From: Xanthomonas sp.
GTDB lineage: Bacteria; Pseudomonadota; Gammaproteobacteria; Xanthomonadales; Xanthomonadaceae
DNA: 64,000 nt
Assembly (NCBI RefSeq): GCF_017163755.1
Contig: NZ_JAFIWC010000002.1
Location: 62,001-126,000, forward strand
Direction of reading: 5' to 3'
Part shown: piece after piece, positions 26,145 through 34,913 of the stretch
Layout: the number at the start of each line of letters is the position of its first letter
Numbering within the stretch: the first letter of the stretch is position 1
Translations under genes and position numbers: made by a program
The notes under the pieces: model-generated
Database searches by the model: none
What the model saw: only the letters and a program-made list of their open reading frames with translations
Told to the model about the DNA's origin: nothing

Positions 26145-27464
26145 CTACCCCATCTTCCCCGCGCGCCGCGACGACTTGAGCCGCGCCAGCTGCGCCTCGT
26201 AGGCGCGCGCGAACTCGTCGCCGAACAGCCGCCGGAAGCACTCGTCCGGGTCCTTGGCCAGGGTCTGGAAGTTGTCGCGGTAGCGTTCCCAGTAGCGGCC
26301 CTTGCCGGCGAAGGCCAGGCGCTTGCCGCCGGCGTCGGCTTCCTGCTCCAGCCGGTCCGGGCTGAAGTGGAACAGCATCGACTCGAACGCCGCGCGCATG
26401 CCGGCCAGCATCGCCATCTGGTGGCAGCGGATGTCGTCGAAGGCGTCGTCGAAGGCGGCCGCGCCGGACAGGAACGCCGGGCTGGTCGGCGCCAGCAGCT
26501 TGTGCAGCGCCTCTTCGGGCGTGGCGGCGAACTTCAGCGGATTGTTCTCCGAACGCTGGATCACCGTCACCGGCAGGCGGAAGGTGTTCTTGATCTCGGC
26601 ACGGGCGCGAAGCACCTCCATCACCCCGTCGACGACGATGTCGAAGATGCGTGCCAGCTCCGGTGGCAGCGCCGCCGCGGCAGGATGCGCGGCCGCAGGT
26701 GCGCCGGCGGACGGCGGCGGCGAGAGCGCCGGCGGCGGGGCGAAGTCGCCGATGGTCAGGTCCCAGTTCTCCGGCAGCTCGTAGCCGGTGCCGGCAGCCG
26801 CCGGGCGCGGCGGAGGGAAATGGTCGTGGGTGGCCGCGCTGTGGTTCCACGCGCCCGGCACCGGCACCGGTGGCGCGGTCGGCAGCGGGTCGAGCAGGCG
26901 CAGCGGGTCGAGTTCGCCGCCGGCGCTGGCCAGCCCGGTATCGCCGAGCAGCGCGTCGTCGTAGCCGGCGGCCGCGCGCGCCGGGCTGCCGCCGAACGCC
27001 GGCAGGCCGAAATCGAAGTCGAACGCGTCCTCGGCCGCGGGCGTGGCGGCGCGCGGCGGCATCGGCGCGGGCGCCACCTGGGTCAGGTCGGGCGCATCGT
27101 CCAGAGGGGGCGCCTGCGCGGGCGGCGGCACGGGCGGCGCTTCGGCCTGCAGTTGCACCTCGATCTCGAAGCTGTCCAGCTGCAGCCGGTCGCCATCGCC
27201 GAGCGCGGCCGGGTCGCCGCGGTGCAGCGCCGCGCCGTTGAGCAGCATGCCGTTGGTGCTGCGGTCCTCGATGAAGTACATGCCGTTGAGATAGCGTACC
27301 AGCGCATGGGTACGCGACACGCCGGGCGCGGCCAGCACCCAGTCGCTGTCGTCGGCGCGGCCGATGCTGCCGCCGCGCTGGGCGAAGGCCATCTGCGCGC
27401 GCGCGCCGAACTGGGCCGCGTTGCGGCCGGCGACGGTGAGGATCAGCTTGGTCGATGTGGACAC
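26145..27464 (-). CDS. fha: T6SS forkhead-associated protein Fha (TagH)
   Basis: A 439-residue FHA-domain scaffold expected to bind phosphothreonine created by PpkA and promote T6SS assembly. The FHA domain lies at about residues 20-95, with GGSIGRADDSDWVL, VSRTHALVR and RSTNGMLLNG carrying the binding residues. A Pro/Ala-rich linker (about 100-265) leads to a C-terminal T6SS-type domain of about 170 residues (FRLPVTVIQRSENNPLKFAATPEEALHKLLAPTSPAFL, then ECFRRLFGDEFARAYEAQL). The start is a GTG at 27464 with CAAGGGCC upstream. The 3' end is duplicated nearby at 25890-26002. Confidence 0.93.
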   Translation of the reverse strand: MSTSTKLILTVAGRNAAQFGARAQMAFAQRGGSIGRADDSDWVLAAPGVSRTHALVRYLNGMYFIEDRSTNGMLLNGAALHRGDPAALGDGDRLQLDSFEIEVQLQAEAPPVPPPAQAPPLDDAPDLTQVAPAPMPPRAATPAAEDAFDFDFGLPAFGGSPARAAAGYDDALLGDTGLASAGGELDPLRLLDPLPTAPPVPVPGAWNHSAATHDHFPPPRPAAAGTGYELPENWDLTIGDFAPPPALSPPPSAGAPAAAHPAAAALPPELARIFDIVVDGVMEVLRARAEIKNTFRLPVTVIQRSENNPLKFAATPEEALHKLLAPTSPAFLSGAAAFDDAFDDIRCHQMAMLAGMRAAFESMLFHFSPDRLEQEADAGGKRLAFAGKGRYWERYRDNFQTLAKDPDECFRRLFGDEFARAYEAQLARLKSSRRAGKMG

Positions 27465-27543
27465 GCGAATAGGCCCTTGCAGGATCAACAGTGGAAAAGC
27501 CGCCGCGCGCGGTGCCGCGGTTCGGCGCGCGCACCGGCGCCGA

Positions 27544-28092
27544 TCATGGCCCCGCCCCGCCGCCGGCCAGCAGGTCGAGCGCGTGCAGCGCATAGGCGCT
27601 GCGCCGCGCTTCGAACTGTTCCGGCTGCTGCGCGGCGAGCAGGTTGATCGCCGCCACCGCCGCGCGCGCGGTCAGGTGCTCGGCCGGCGGCACCGGGGTC
27701 TGCTGGTCCGCAGGCGCCAGGCTGCCGCCCGACCACGCCACCGCCGCGGCCAGCCACGCGCCCAGCGATGCGTAGCCGCCGGCCTGGGCGAAGGCGAAGG
27801 CGGCGCGGCGGTTGGCCTCGTTCGGCTCGCGCACCCACTTCTCGGCCAGCGCGGCACCGGCGCGGTCCTCCGGCGCCAGCGCCTCGCCGCGCGCGCACTG
27901 GCACAGCCACGCCACCACGTAACGCTTGGGCAGCAGCCGCGCCAGCAGCTTCAGCGCATCCTGCGGCTGGCCGCCGTCGAGCAGGGTGCGCACCGCCACC
28001 TGCGCCGGCAGCGCCGGGTCCAGCCGCGCGCGCGCCGGCGCCGACAGCTCCATCTCCGCGCAGGCCTGCTCGATCGCGTTCATAGCGTTCAT
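27544..28092 (-). CDS. DUF6931-like T6SS-associated protein
   Basis: A 182-residue, Ala-rich, helical protein with no catalytic motif that I recognise. The layout (LLPKRYVVAWLCQCARGEALAPEDRAGAALAEKWVREPNEANRRAAFAFAQAGGYASLGAWLAAAVAWSGGSL) matches a small family found next to fha and vgrG in proteobacterial T6SS loci, which I believe is DUF6931. The start is Met at 28092 (a second Met is at 28083). It lies 10 nt after vgrG and 79 nt before fha, so it is probably co-transcribed with both. Function unknown. An accessory or chaperone role is inference from position only. Confidence 0.65.
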   Translation of the reverse strand: MNAMNAIEQACAEMELSAPARARLDPALPAQVAVRTLLDGGQPQDALKLLARLLPKRYVVAWLCQCARGEALAPEDRAGAALAEKWVREPNEANRRAAFAFAQAGGYASLGAWLAAAVAWSGGSLAPADQQTPVPPAEHLTARAAVAAINLLAAQQPEQFEARRSAYALHALDLLAGGGAGP

Positions 28093-28102
28093 GACCGTGC
28101 CC

Positions 28103-30091
28103 TCAGCCGATCATGATCAGCGCGCCGCCGATCTTGTGCACCGCATCGGCCTTGAGGTTGAGCGCCGGCGCCTGCAGCGTGCCCAACGCCCCGCCCTCCA
28201 GCGCCAGCAGCGCATCCGAATGCACCTTGACGCTGACGCCGGCGCCCACGTCCACGGTGGCGGCCCCCTTGATCGCCACCTGCACCCCGCTCTCCACCTT
28301 CACCGTGTTGTGGGCGAAGACGCTGACGTTCACGCCCCTGATCTCGATCTCGCCGCTGCTCTTCATCACGATGCTCGACGCGCCGGTGACCAGTTCGATC
28401 TGGGTGCCGGCGCTGAGCTTGAACGTCTTGCCGACGGCGTGGGTGGCGTTGTTGCCGACGTCCAGCATCTCGTCGCGGCTCACGGTGTGCTTGCGGTCGC
28501 GCTTCACCGTCACGGTCTGGTCGTTGTCGATGGTGGCGAAGTGGTCGTTCTCCACTTCCTCGCGCAGGTCCTTCTGCGCGTGCACGAACAACTCCTCGCT
28601 GCCCAGCTTGTCCTCGAAGCGGATCTCGTTGAAGTCCGCGGCGGCGCCGCCGGCGCTGCGGCTGCGCACGCCGCTCTGGGTCTTGTTGTCCGGCAGCGCG
28701 AACGGCGGCAGGTGATCGGCGTTGTAGACGCTGCCGATCACCAGCGGGCGGTCCGGGTCGCCTTCCAGGAAACTGACCACCACCTCCTGGCCCACGCGCG
28801 GGATGCTCTGCGCGCCCCAGCCCTTGCCGGCCCACGACGAGGCCACCCGCACCGGGCACGAGGGCTTGGACCCGTTGCGCGCGGACGTATTCCAATGGAA
28901 CGTGACCTGGATGCGGCCGTGCTGGTCGACGACGATGTCCTCGTCGACGTCGCTGCCGGTCACCACTGCGGTCTGCAGCCCGGCGATGGTCGGCCGCCGC
29001 GCCTGCGCGGCGCTGCGGAACGGCAGCCTGCTCTCGATGGCCTCGAAGCGGCACGCGAACGGCGCGCCGTCGTCGCCATCGCCGGACACATAGCCCGGCG
29101 CCTGCAGCGTGGTGTCGGCGGCGATCACCAGGTACTCCTGGTTCCATTCGCGGTGCGGGAAGTCCTGCAGCGCGAACAGCGCGCCCACGCTCAGGCCGCA
29201 GGCGGTGGTCTGCCCGCGATAGCGCGAGCGCTGCACGTTGTGCGCTTCGGCCAGAACCTGCGCATAGCGCTTGCCGTCGGCGACCTGCACGTGTGCGCCC
29301 GGGTAGTCGAACGCAGCCAGGCCGCCGACCGCGTGCAGGTCGCCGCCGTGGCCGATCTCCTCGTCGGCGGCCAGCGATGCGCGCGGGCGCAACGGGTCGT
29401 AGTCGGTGAGCTGGTGGCGGGTGGTGTGCACCGCGCGCGCCAGCTGCCATTCGCTGACCGAGGCGCTGTTGCGGTTGCCCTGCTGCGCCGGCGGCACGTA
29501 GGGCAGCGTATCGAAGCCGCGGGTGCGCGCATGCGCGCCCAGCGCGTCGGCCAGCACCAGCGTATGCGCGCTGGCGCTGTGGGTGAAGAAGTAGTAGATG
29601 CCCTCCTGCTCGAGCAGCCGGCTGACGAAGTTGAAGTCGTCCTCGCGGTACTGCACGCAGTAGTCGCGCTTGGGGTAATCGCCGCTCAGGCTCAGCTGCA
29701 CGTCGCCGTAGCCGATGTCGCCCAGCACCGCGCGCACGATCTCCGGCACGCTCTGGTCGGTGAAGATGCGGCAGTCGCGGCGCTGGGTCAGCAGCCACGG
29801 CTTGGGTACCAGCCTGGCGTCGAGCACCGCGTAGCTGAGCTTGTCGATGCTGGTGAAGCCGGTCTGCGCGATCTCCGCGACGATGCCATGGAACCAGCGC
29901 CGGTAGCCGTCGCCGGTATCCAGCTGCACCGCCATCGGCGTGCCGAGCAGGCCGCGCAGGTCCGGCTGCGCCTGCTTGCACAGCAGCGTCAGCTGGAACG
30001 CGAACAGGCGGCCCAGCTGCTCGTGCGCCTGCATCCGCCAGAACAGCAGCTGGTCGCCTAGGTCCGATTGCAGCGTGATCGTGCGCGCCAT
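28103..30091 (-). CDS. vgrG: VgrG spike protein (TssI)
   Basis: A 662-residue VgrG forming the puncturing tip on the Hcp tube. It has the gp27-like N-terminal half (about 1-370: QLGRLFAFQLTLL, RDYCVQYREDDFNFVSRLLEQEGIYYFF), then the gp5 OB-fold region with VDQHGRIQVTFHW, ASSWAGKGWGAQSIPRVGQEVVVSFLEGDPDRPLVIGSVYN, the VgrG hallmark. A DUF2345-type beta-prism tail ends near IGGALIMIG. There is no extra catalytic domain, so cargo would be carried by PAAR or adaptors. Start at the Met at 30091, with an in-frame GTG two codons earlier. A T6SS box lies 113 bp upstream. Confidence 0.95.
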   Translation of the reverse strand: MARTITLQSDLGDQLLFWRMQAHEQLGRLFAFQLTLLCKQAQPDLRGLLGTPMAVQLDTGDGYRRWFHGIVAEIAQTGFTSIDKLSYAVLDARLVPKPWLLTQRRDCRIFTDQSVPEIVRAVLGDIGYGDVQLSLSGDYPKRDYCVQYREDDFNFVSRLLEQEGIYYFFTHSASAHTLVLADALGAHARTRGFDTLPYVPPAQQGNRNSASVSEWQLARAVHTTRHQLTDYDPLRPRASLAADEEIGHGGDLHAVGGLAAFDYPGAHVQVADGKRYAQVLAEAHNVQRSRYRGQTTACGLSVGALFALQDFPHREWNQEYLVIAADTTLQAPGYVSGDGDDGAPFACRFEAIESRLPFRSAAQARRPTIAGLQTAVVTGSDVDEDIVVDQHGRIQVTFHWNTSARNGSKPSCPVRVASSWAGKGWGAQSIPRVGQEVVVSFLEGDPDRPLVIGSVYNADHLPPFALPDNKTQSGVRSRSAGGAAADFNEIRFEDKLGSEELFVHAQKDLREEVENDHFATIDNDQTVTVKRDRKHTVSRDEMLDVGNNATHAVGKTFKLSAGTQIELVTGASSIVMKSSGEIEIRGVNVSVFAHNTVKVESGVQVAIKGAATVDVGAGVSVKVHSDALLALEGGALGTLQAPALNLKADAVHKIGGALIMIG

Positions 30092-30204
30092 GGTCACAGT
30101 CCAGGAAGTCGGTCGCCGCGTGCGGTCGCGCGCGCCGGCGGTGCCGCGCGAGCCATTGCGCCGCATGGCCGGCGAGCGATGGTCACATGCCGCTGCCGGC
30201 AAAA

Positions 30205-30222
30205 GCCGACGTTTTGTCTCAG
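30205..30222 (-). promoter_or_regulatory. Shared T6SS box, copy C (upstream of vgrG)
   Basis: The coding strand reads CTGAGACAAAACGTCGGC, three mismatches to the consensus, 113 bp upstream of vgrG in the 258-bp gap after the TPR-methyltransferase gene. The GAC-N5-GTC arrangement is kept. Confidence 0.6.
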
Positions 30223-30349
30223 CGCCGGGGGCGCCGCTGCGCACCGTGGCCGCGCCCCGCGCCGCTTGTGCTGCGGCGTCCGTCGCGACAGCGGCACATG
30301 CTTGAGACGGCTACTAACCAGCGGACGAGGTCCGTGCGCGCGCCGCGCA

Positions 30350-31711
30350 TCACCGGCCCGCCAGCACCACCCATCCGCGCACCGGCAGCCCGCCCTCCTT
30401 GCGCAGCACGTCGGCGTCGATGCTCGTGGAGCGGAAGCCGGCCTCGGCCAGCGCCGTGCGCACATGCGCGCGGCTGTGCCGGTAGCGGCCGCTCGCGCCC
30501 AGCAGCACCCGCTCGGGCGCGTCGTCGAGCGCCTCGACGGTGAAGGCCAGCCAGCCCCCGTCGCGCAGCGCGCCGTAGGCCGCCAGCAGCACCTCGCGCA
30601 GGTCGCCGAAGTAGACCAGGGTATCGGCCGACACCACCACGTCGCAGCCGGCATGCCGCTCGCGCAGGTAGGCGGTGAGTTCGCCCACCACCAGCGCATC
30701 GTAGCCGCCGCGCTGGCGCGCCTTGCCGATCATGCCGGCGGACAGGTCCACCCCGGCCAGCTGCCGCGCGTACGGCCGCAGCAGCGGCGCGCACAGTCCG
30801 GTACCGCAGCCGGCGTCGATCACGTCCAGCGCCGCGCGCGGCGCGCCCAGCCGCGGCGCCAGCGCATCGGCCAGCAGCTGCGGCGCGCGGTAGTCCAGGT
30901 TGTTCAGCAGTTGCTCGTCGAAACTGTCGGCGAAGCCATCGAATACCTCGCGCACGTACGCATCGCCGGCGCGCGCGGGCGCGGCATCGCCGCCGCAGGC
31001 GGCCAGCATGTGCCGGGCGATCGCGTTGCCCGGATCGCGCGCCAGCCAGTCGCGATACACGCCCACCGCCTCGTCGTGGCGGCCAAGCAGGTACAGCGCG
31101 GTGCCCAGCGCTTCCAGCGCGCGCAGGTTGTCCCGGTCCAGTTGCCACGCGTGGCGGAAGCAGTCGGCCGATTGCTGCAGATGCTCGTGGTGCTGCGCAT
31201 GGTTGCGCAGGAACAGCCCGAGCAGGTAGTGCCCGTGCGCGAAGCCGGGCGCCTGCTGCAGCAGCTGCGCATAGGCGGTGAACGCCTCCTCCAGCCGCGC
31301 CTGCGCCTCCAGCACCACCGCCAGGTTGCTCAGCGCGTTGTGGTGCGCCGGGCCGTTGGCCAGCGCGCGCCGGTAGCAGGCTTCCGCGTCGGCCAGGCGC
31401 CCGCATTCCTTGTGCACGTTGCCCAGGTTGTTGTGCGCGTCCGGGTGCGCCGGGATCAGCGCCAACGCGCGCCCGATCAGCGCCACCGCCGCGTCGCTGC
31501 GCCCGCGCTGGTGGCTGAGCACGCCCAGGAAGTGCAGCGCGTCCGCCTGCGCCGGCTGCGCGGCGAGCAGGGCGCGATAGCCGCGCTCGGCCGCCTCCAG
31601 GTCCCCGGCCCGGTGCGCGGCGATGGCCTGCGCCAGCGTCGGCGGCGTCCCCATGCCGTCCAGCGCCGCTTCCCCCTGCTCGCGCCGCATCGCGGCCCCG
31701 GCCTGCTCCAT
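30350..31711 (-). CDS. TPR repeat protein with C-terminal class I methyltransferase domain
   Basis: A 453-residue fusion. The first 250 residues are about six tetratricopeptide repeats (for example GDLEAAERGYRALLAAQPAQADALHFLGVL, AHPDAHNNLGNVHKECGRLADAEACYRRAL). The C-terminal domain is a SAM-dependent methyltransferase with motif I VIDAGCGTGLCAPLL and post-I VDLSAGMIGKAR, then CDVVVSADTLVYF. The substrate is unknown. It lies between PAAR (10 nt upstream) and vgrG, so it may modify or load a tip or effector component, which is inference from context only. The N-terminal start could also be the Met eight residues in. Confidence 0.8.
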   Translation of the reverse strand: MEQAGAAMRREQGEAALDGMGTPPTLAQAIAAHRAGDLEAAERGYRALLAAQPAQADALHFLGVLSHQRGRSDAAVALIGRALALIPAHPDAHNNLGNVHKECGRLADAEACYRRALANGPAHHNALSNLAVVLEAQARLEEAFTAYAQLLQQAPGFAHGHYLLGLFLRNHAQHHEHLQQSADCFRHAWQLDRDNLRALEALGTALYLLGRHDEAVGVYRDWLARDPGNAIARHMLAACGGDAAPARAGDAYVREVFDGFADSFDEQLLNNLDYRAPQLLADALAPRLGAPRAALDVIDAGCGTGLCAPLLRPYARQLAGVDLSAGMIGKARQRGGYDALVVGELTAYLRERHAGCDVVVSADTLVYFGDLREVLLAAYGALRDGGWLAFTVEALDDAPERVLLGASGRYRHSRAHVRTALAEAGFRSTSIDADVLRKEGGLPVRGWVVLAGR

Positions 31712-31721
31712 GCCCTGTCCC

Positions 31722-32009
31722 CTATCCGATCAATACCGTGAAGCAACCGAGCGTGATCGTCCCGCCGTGCGCGGTGCTGTCCCCCATCCGCGCCGCCGGC
31801 AGGCCGCCGATCAACACCGCCGGCGCGCCGGAGACGATGGTGTCCGGCGGCCCGACGCAGACCGCCGCATCGCTGAGCCGCGCCGCGGGCAATCCGCCGA
31901 TCAGCACCGTCGGCGCGCCCGGCGCCAGGATCGGCCCGCCCACATGCGGCACCACCCCGGTGACCATCGGGCAGACGTGCAGATCGGTGAGGCGGGCGGC
32001 GGGCGGCAT
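31722..32009 (-). CDS. PAAR-domain spike tip protein
   Basis: A 95-residue stand-alone PAAR protein that would cap the VgrG spike. It has the conical repeat pattern with two VLIGGLPAAR motifs (PTVLIGGLPAARLSD and PAVLIGGLPAARMGD), plus zinc-ligand candidates His11, Cys13, Cys51 and Cys89 along with His81 in the STAHGGTITLGC segment. No toxin extension. First gene of a two-gene unit with the TPR-methyltransferase; a T6SS box is 56 bp upstream. Confidence 0.93.
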   Translation of the reverse strand: MPPAARLTDLHVCPMVTGVVPHVGGPILAPGAPTVLIGGLPAARLSDAAVCVGPPDTIVSGAPAVLIGGLPAARMGDSTAHGGTITLGCFTVLIG

Positions 32010-32065
32010 GGCGTGGACGGCGCGTTGACCAGGGCGCCAGTGTCGCGCCTCAGCGCGCGCGCCGA

Positions 32066-32083
32066 CCCGTCATTTCGTCTCAG
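32066..32083 (-). promoter_or_regulatory. Shared T6SS box, copy B (upstream of PAAR)
   Basis: The coding strand reads CTGAGACGAAATGACGGG, one mismatch to the consensus, 56 bp upstream of the PAAR gene. It overlaps the last codons and stop codon of the upstream kinase gene, so the box is maintained inside coding sequence. Confidence 0.7.
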
Positions 32084-34568
32084 CAGCATGGATCGCCGCA
32101 ACGGGCGCGACGTCGCCGGCATCCAACTTGGCCAGCGTCTCGCGCACCGACGCCAGCGGACCGTCGGCGTCGCCGTACAGGCCGATCAGGATGCCGCGGG
32201 CGCGCTCGGCATGGCCGCGCGCCGGCACCGGCTGTCCCAGCGCGATCTCGGCCTCGGCCAGCCCGCGCAGGATCTCGGCGGTCACCGCGTGCCGTTCGCC
32301 GACCGCGCGCTCGGCGCTGGCCAGCGCGGCGCGCTGCTCGGCGGCCGAGCGCTGCGGCTGGCCGTCGTCCAGCAGCCAGAACGCGTGGTTGGTGCGCGCG
32401 ATGATGCTGGAGAGGTGTTCGTCGCCGTACTTCGCGCGCCAGCCGTGCAGCGCCGCGCGGTAGTGCGGGCCGGACTCGGTCAGCTTGCCTTGCTGGCGCA
32501 GCGCGCCGGCCAGGTTGGCGTGGATCATCAGCGTATCGACGCCGTTGGCGCCGTACAGCCGCACGAACACCGGCAGCATCGCCTTGAGCTGCGTCTCGGC
32601 GGCGGCGAAATCGCGCTTCATCAGCAGGTACACCGCCAGGCTGTTGCGCAGCGACAGCGTCAGCGGATGATCGGCGCCCAGGCGCGCGCTGCGCCGGCGG
32701 ATCAGCTCGCCGGTCAGCGCGATCGCCGCGTCGTAGGCGCCGCCGTCGGCCAGGTTGGCCGCGTAGCGGTCGCCGGCGGTCACCACATCCTGGTCGTCGA
32801 TCGGACGGGTGCGCAGCAGTCCGCCGTAGGCCTGTTTGCTCTCCCGCAGCGCCGCCTGGTAATCGCCCTGCTCGCGCAACGCCCAGCTCAGGCGGGACTG
32901 CAGGTCGTAGCCCAGCGGCGAATCCACGCCGTCGCGGCGCCGCACCTGGCCGATCGCCTCGCGCAGCACCTGTTCGGCCTGGCGGGCTTGGCCGACCATC
33001 ACCAGCGCCTCGCCGAGCATGCGCATGGCCTGCAGCTCTTCATCGCTGTACCTGCCCAGGTGCGCCGCGGCGTGCTGGCGCACGGCTTGCAGCTGCGCTA
33101 CCGCGCGCCGGTATTCGCCCAGGCCGATCAGGCTCCTGCCGATGGTCAGTTCCACGTCGACCAGCGCCTGCGGCTGGCCGGCCAGTTCGCGCGCGGCGCG
33201 CAGCGAGGCGCGGTCCATCACCTGCAGCAGCAGGGTCTTGTCCAGGTCCTTGGCGACCGCCGGATCGACGCTGGACAGCAGCGAGCCGAGGAAGCCGGCG
33301 GTCACCTGCGCGCGCTGCGCCTCGCGCGCGATCTGCCGCAGCGACCACGCGGTGCTGGCCAGGCCGCCGAGCAGGCTCAACAGCACCAGCGACGAGGCCA
33401 CCACCGCGCTGCGATGCCGCTGCACGAACTTGCGCGCGCCGATCCAGCGCTGCGCCTTCAACGCGCGCGGCGGATAGTCGCCCAGCCAGCGGCGCAGGTC
33501 GTCGAGCAGCGACGACACCGAGGCATAGCGCGCTGTCCGGTCCGGCGCCATCGCCTGCACGACGATCGCGTCCAGGCCATCGTGCAGCGCGCGCAGCAAC
33601 CGCGCAGGCGCAAGCCCGCGCCGCGCGGCCAACGCGCGGCGCTCCGGCTCCGGCTGCGCCTGGATCCAGCGCGACGGCGCTTCGGGCACGCCGCGCTCGA
33701 ACAGCTCCGGACGCGCCCCGCAGATCAACTCGTACAGCATCGCGCCCAGCGAGTACACGTCGCTGCGCGCATCGATCCCGCCCGCATCGCCCTGCGCCTG
33801 CTCCGGGCTCATGTAGCCGGGCGTGCCGCGCGCGCCGGCCGGATTGCGCGACGGGTCGGCGGTCTCGACCGCGATGCCGAAATCGATGATGCTCGGCGCC
33901 GCGCGTCCGTCGATGGCGCCGACCAGCACGTTGTTCGGCTTGATGTCGCGGTGGATCACGCCCTTCTGGTGCGCGTGCTGCACGCCTTCGCCGACCCGCA
34001 CCAGCAGCTCCACCCGCGCGCGCAGCGACAGCGCCTGCTGCTCGCACCAGCGGGTCAGCGGCTCGCCGCGGATATATTCCATCACCAGGTACGGACGCCC
34101 CTGCGCATCGGTGCCGGCGTCGTGGATCTGCGCGATCGCCGGGTGCTGCATCTGCGCCAGCAGCCGGCATTCGAACTCGAACACCGCGCGCTGCTGCGCA
34201 TCCAGCGCCGCGGCGGCGACCAGCTTGATCGCCACCTCGCGCTCGTAGGCGCCATCGGCGCGATGGCCCAGATAGACCCGACCCATGCCGCCGGCCCCGA
34301 GCAGGCGGTCGATCGCCCACGGCCCGAAGCGGGTGCCGGTCGGCACCGCCGGCGCCTGCGCCAAGCCGCGCATCGCCGCCAGCACCGGTTGCTGCGCGAT
34401 ATCGGTGGGCCGCATGTCCGCCGCGAGCATCGCCAGCAGTTCGTGCAGCAGCACCGGATCGTCGCCGGCCTGCGCCTGCGCGAAGGCGGCGCGCTGCGCC
34501 TCCGGCACCTCGCAGGCCTGGTGGAACAGCGCCTGCAGGCGCTGCCAGGCGGCGGGGGTCAGTGGCAT
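32070..34568 (-). CDS. Eukaryotic-like Ser/Thr kinase with transmembrane segment and helical-repeat sensor region (PknS-like)
   Basis: An 832-residue kinase. The first 60 residues (TPAAWQRLQALFHQACEVPEAQRAAFAQAQAGDDPVLLHELLAML) are the domain usually seen in kinases encoded beside ECF sigma factors. The kinase domain spans about 80-350: GAGGMGRVYL, Lys115, H206-R-D-I-K, DFG at 229, GTPGYMSPEQA, all intact (RD type). One membrane segment (AVVASSLVLLSLLGGLAS) is followed by about 400 residues of TPR-like repeats, predicted periplasmic. In Xanthomonas citri a comparable kinase, PknS, activates the T6SS through the ECF sigma factor EcfK. Here no sigma-factor gene lies next to it. I chose the Met at 34568. 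The gene lies between the effector island and PAAR. Confidence 0.88.
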   Translation of the reverse strand: MPLTPAAWQRLQALFHQACEVPEAQRAAFAQAQAGDDPVLLHELLAMLAADMRPTDIAQQPVLAAMRGLAQAPAVPTGTRFGPWAIDRLLGAGGMGRVYLGHRADGAYEREVAIKLVAAAALDAQQRAVFEFECRLLAQMQHPAIAQIHDAGTDAQGRPYLVMEYIRGEPLTRWCEQQALSLRARVELLVRVGEGVQHAHQKGVIHRDIKPNNVLVGAIDGRAAPSIIDFGIAVETADPSRNPAGARGTPGYMSPEQAQGDAGGIDARSDVYSLGAMLYELICGARPELFERGVPEAPSRWIQAQPEPERRALAARRGLAPARLLRALHDGLDAIVVQAMAPDRTARYASVSSLLDDLRRWLGDYPPRALKAQRWIGARKFVQRHRSAVVASSLVLLSLLGGLASTAWSLRQIAREAQRAQVTAGFLGSLLSSVDPAVAKDLDKTLLLQVMDRASLRAARELAGQPQALVDVELTIGRSLIGLGEYRRAVAQLQAVRQHAAAHLGRYSDEELQAMRMLGEALVMVGQARQAEQVLREAIGQVRRRDGVDSPLGYDLQSRLSWALREQGDYQAALRESKQAYGGLLRTRPIDDQDVVTAGDRYAANLADGGAYDAAIALTGELIRRRSARLGADHPLTLSLRNSLAVYLLMKRDFAAAETQLKAMLPVFVRLYGANGVDTLMIHANLAGALRQQGKLTESGPHYRAALHGWRAKYGDEHLSSIIARTNHAFWLLDDGQPQRSAAEQRAALASAERAVGERHAVTAEILRGLAEAEIALGQPVPARGHAERARGILIGLYGDADGPLASVRETLAKLDAGDVAPVAAIHAAETK

Positions 34569-34913
34569 GGTGGGGCGAACACCCTGGAGGCCGGCGCAAC
34601 ACCGGTCCAGGCGCTGGCATCCCGCTTCGCAGAGGGAACGTGCGCGACCGAGGTACTCCGGCCGGCGGCGAAGAACGGACTGAGCGGGAAGTCGGGCATG
34701 GCCGGCCGGATGGCGAAGATGATGCTCAAGTATCACGCATACCGACGACATTGCTCCGCTTCCACATCGGTTCCCGGCGCGAGAGAGCAAGCGGATCGAA
34801 AGACCTTCCGCCGCCACCTCATAAAAGCTCTAAGCGCACCGCGCGAACCCCGAGGCTCGGCGAGGGCATTCGGACTCACGATGGTTGCCGTGCCGCGGAC
34901 GGCATTCGATACG
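34569..34913. other. Gap upstream of the Ser/Thr kinase gene, no gene seen
   Basis: No frame carries sigma-factor or other family motifs. Composition shifts here from the high-GC core to the lower-GC effector island. No T6SS box was noticed in this gap. Confidence 0.55.

Noticed and set aside
28103-30091. A toxin domain fused to VgrG
   Set aside because: The protein ends with the ordinary beta-prism tail and has no extension.
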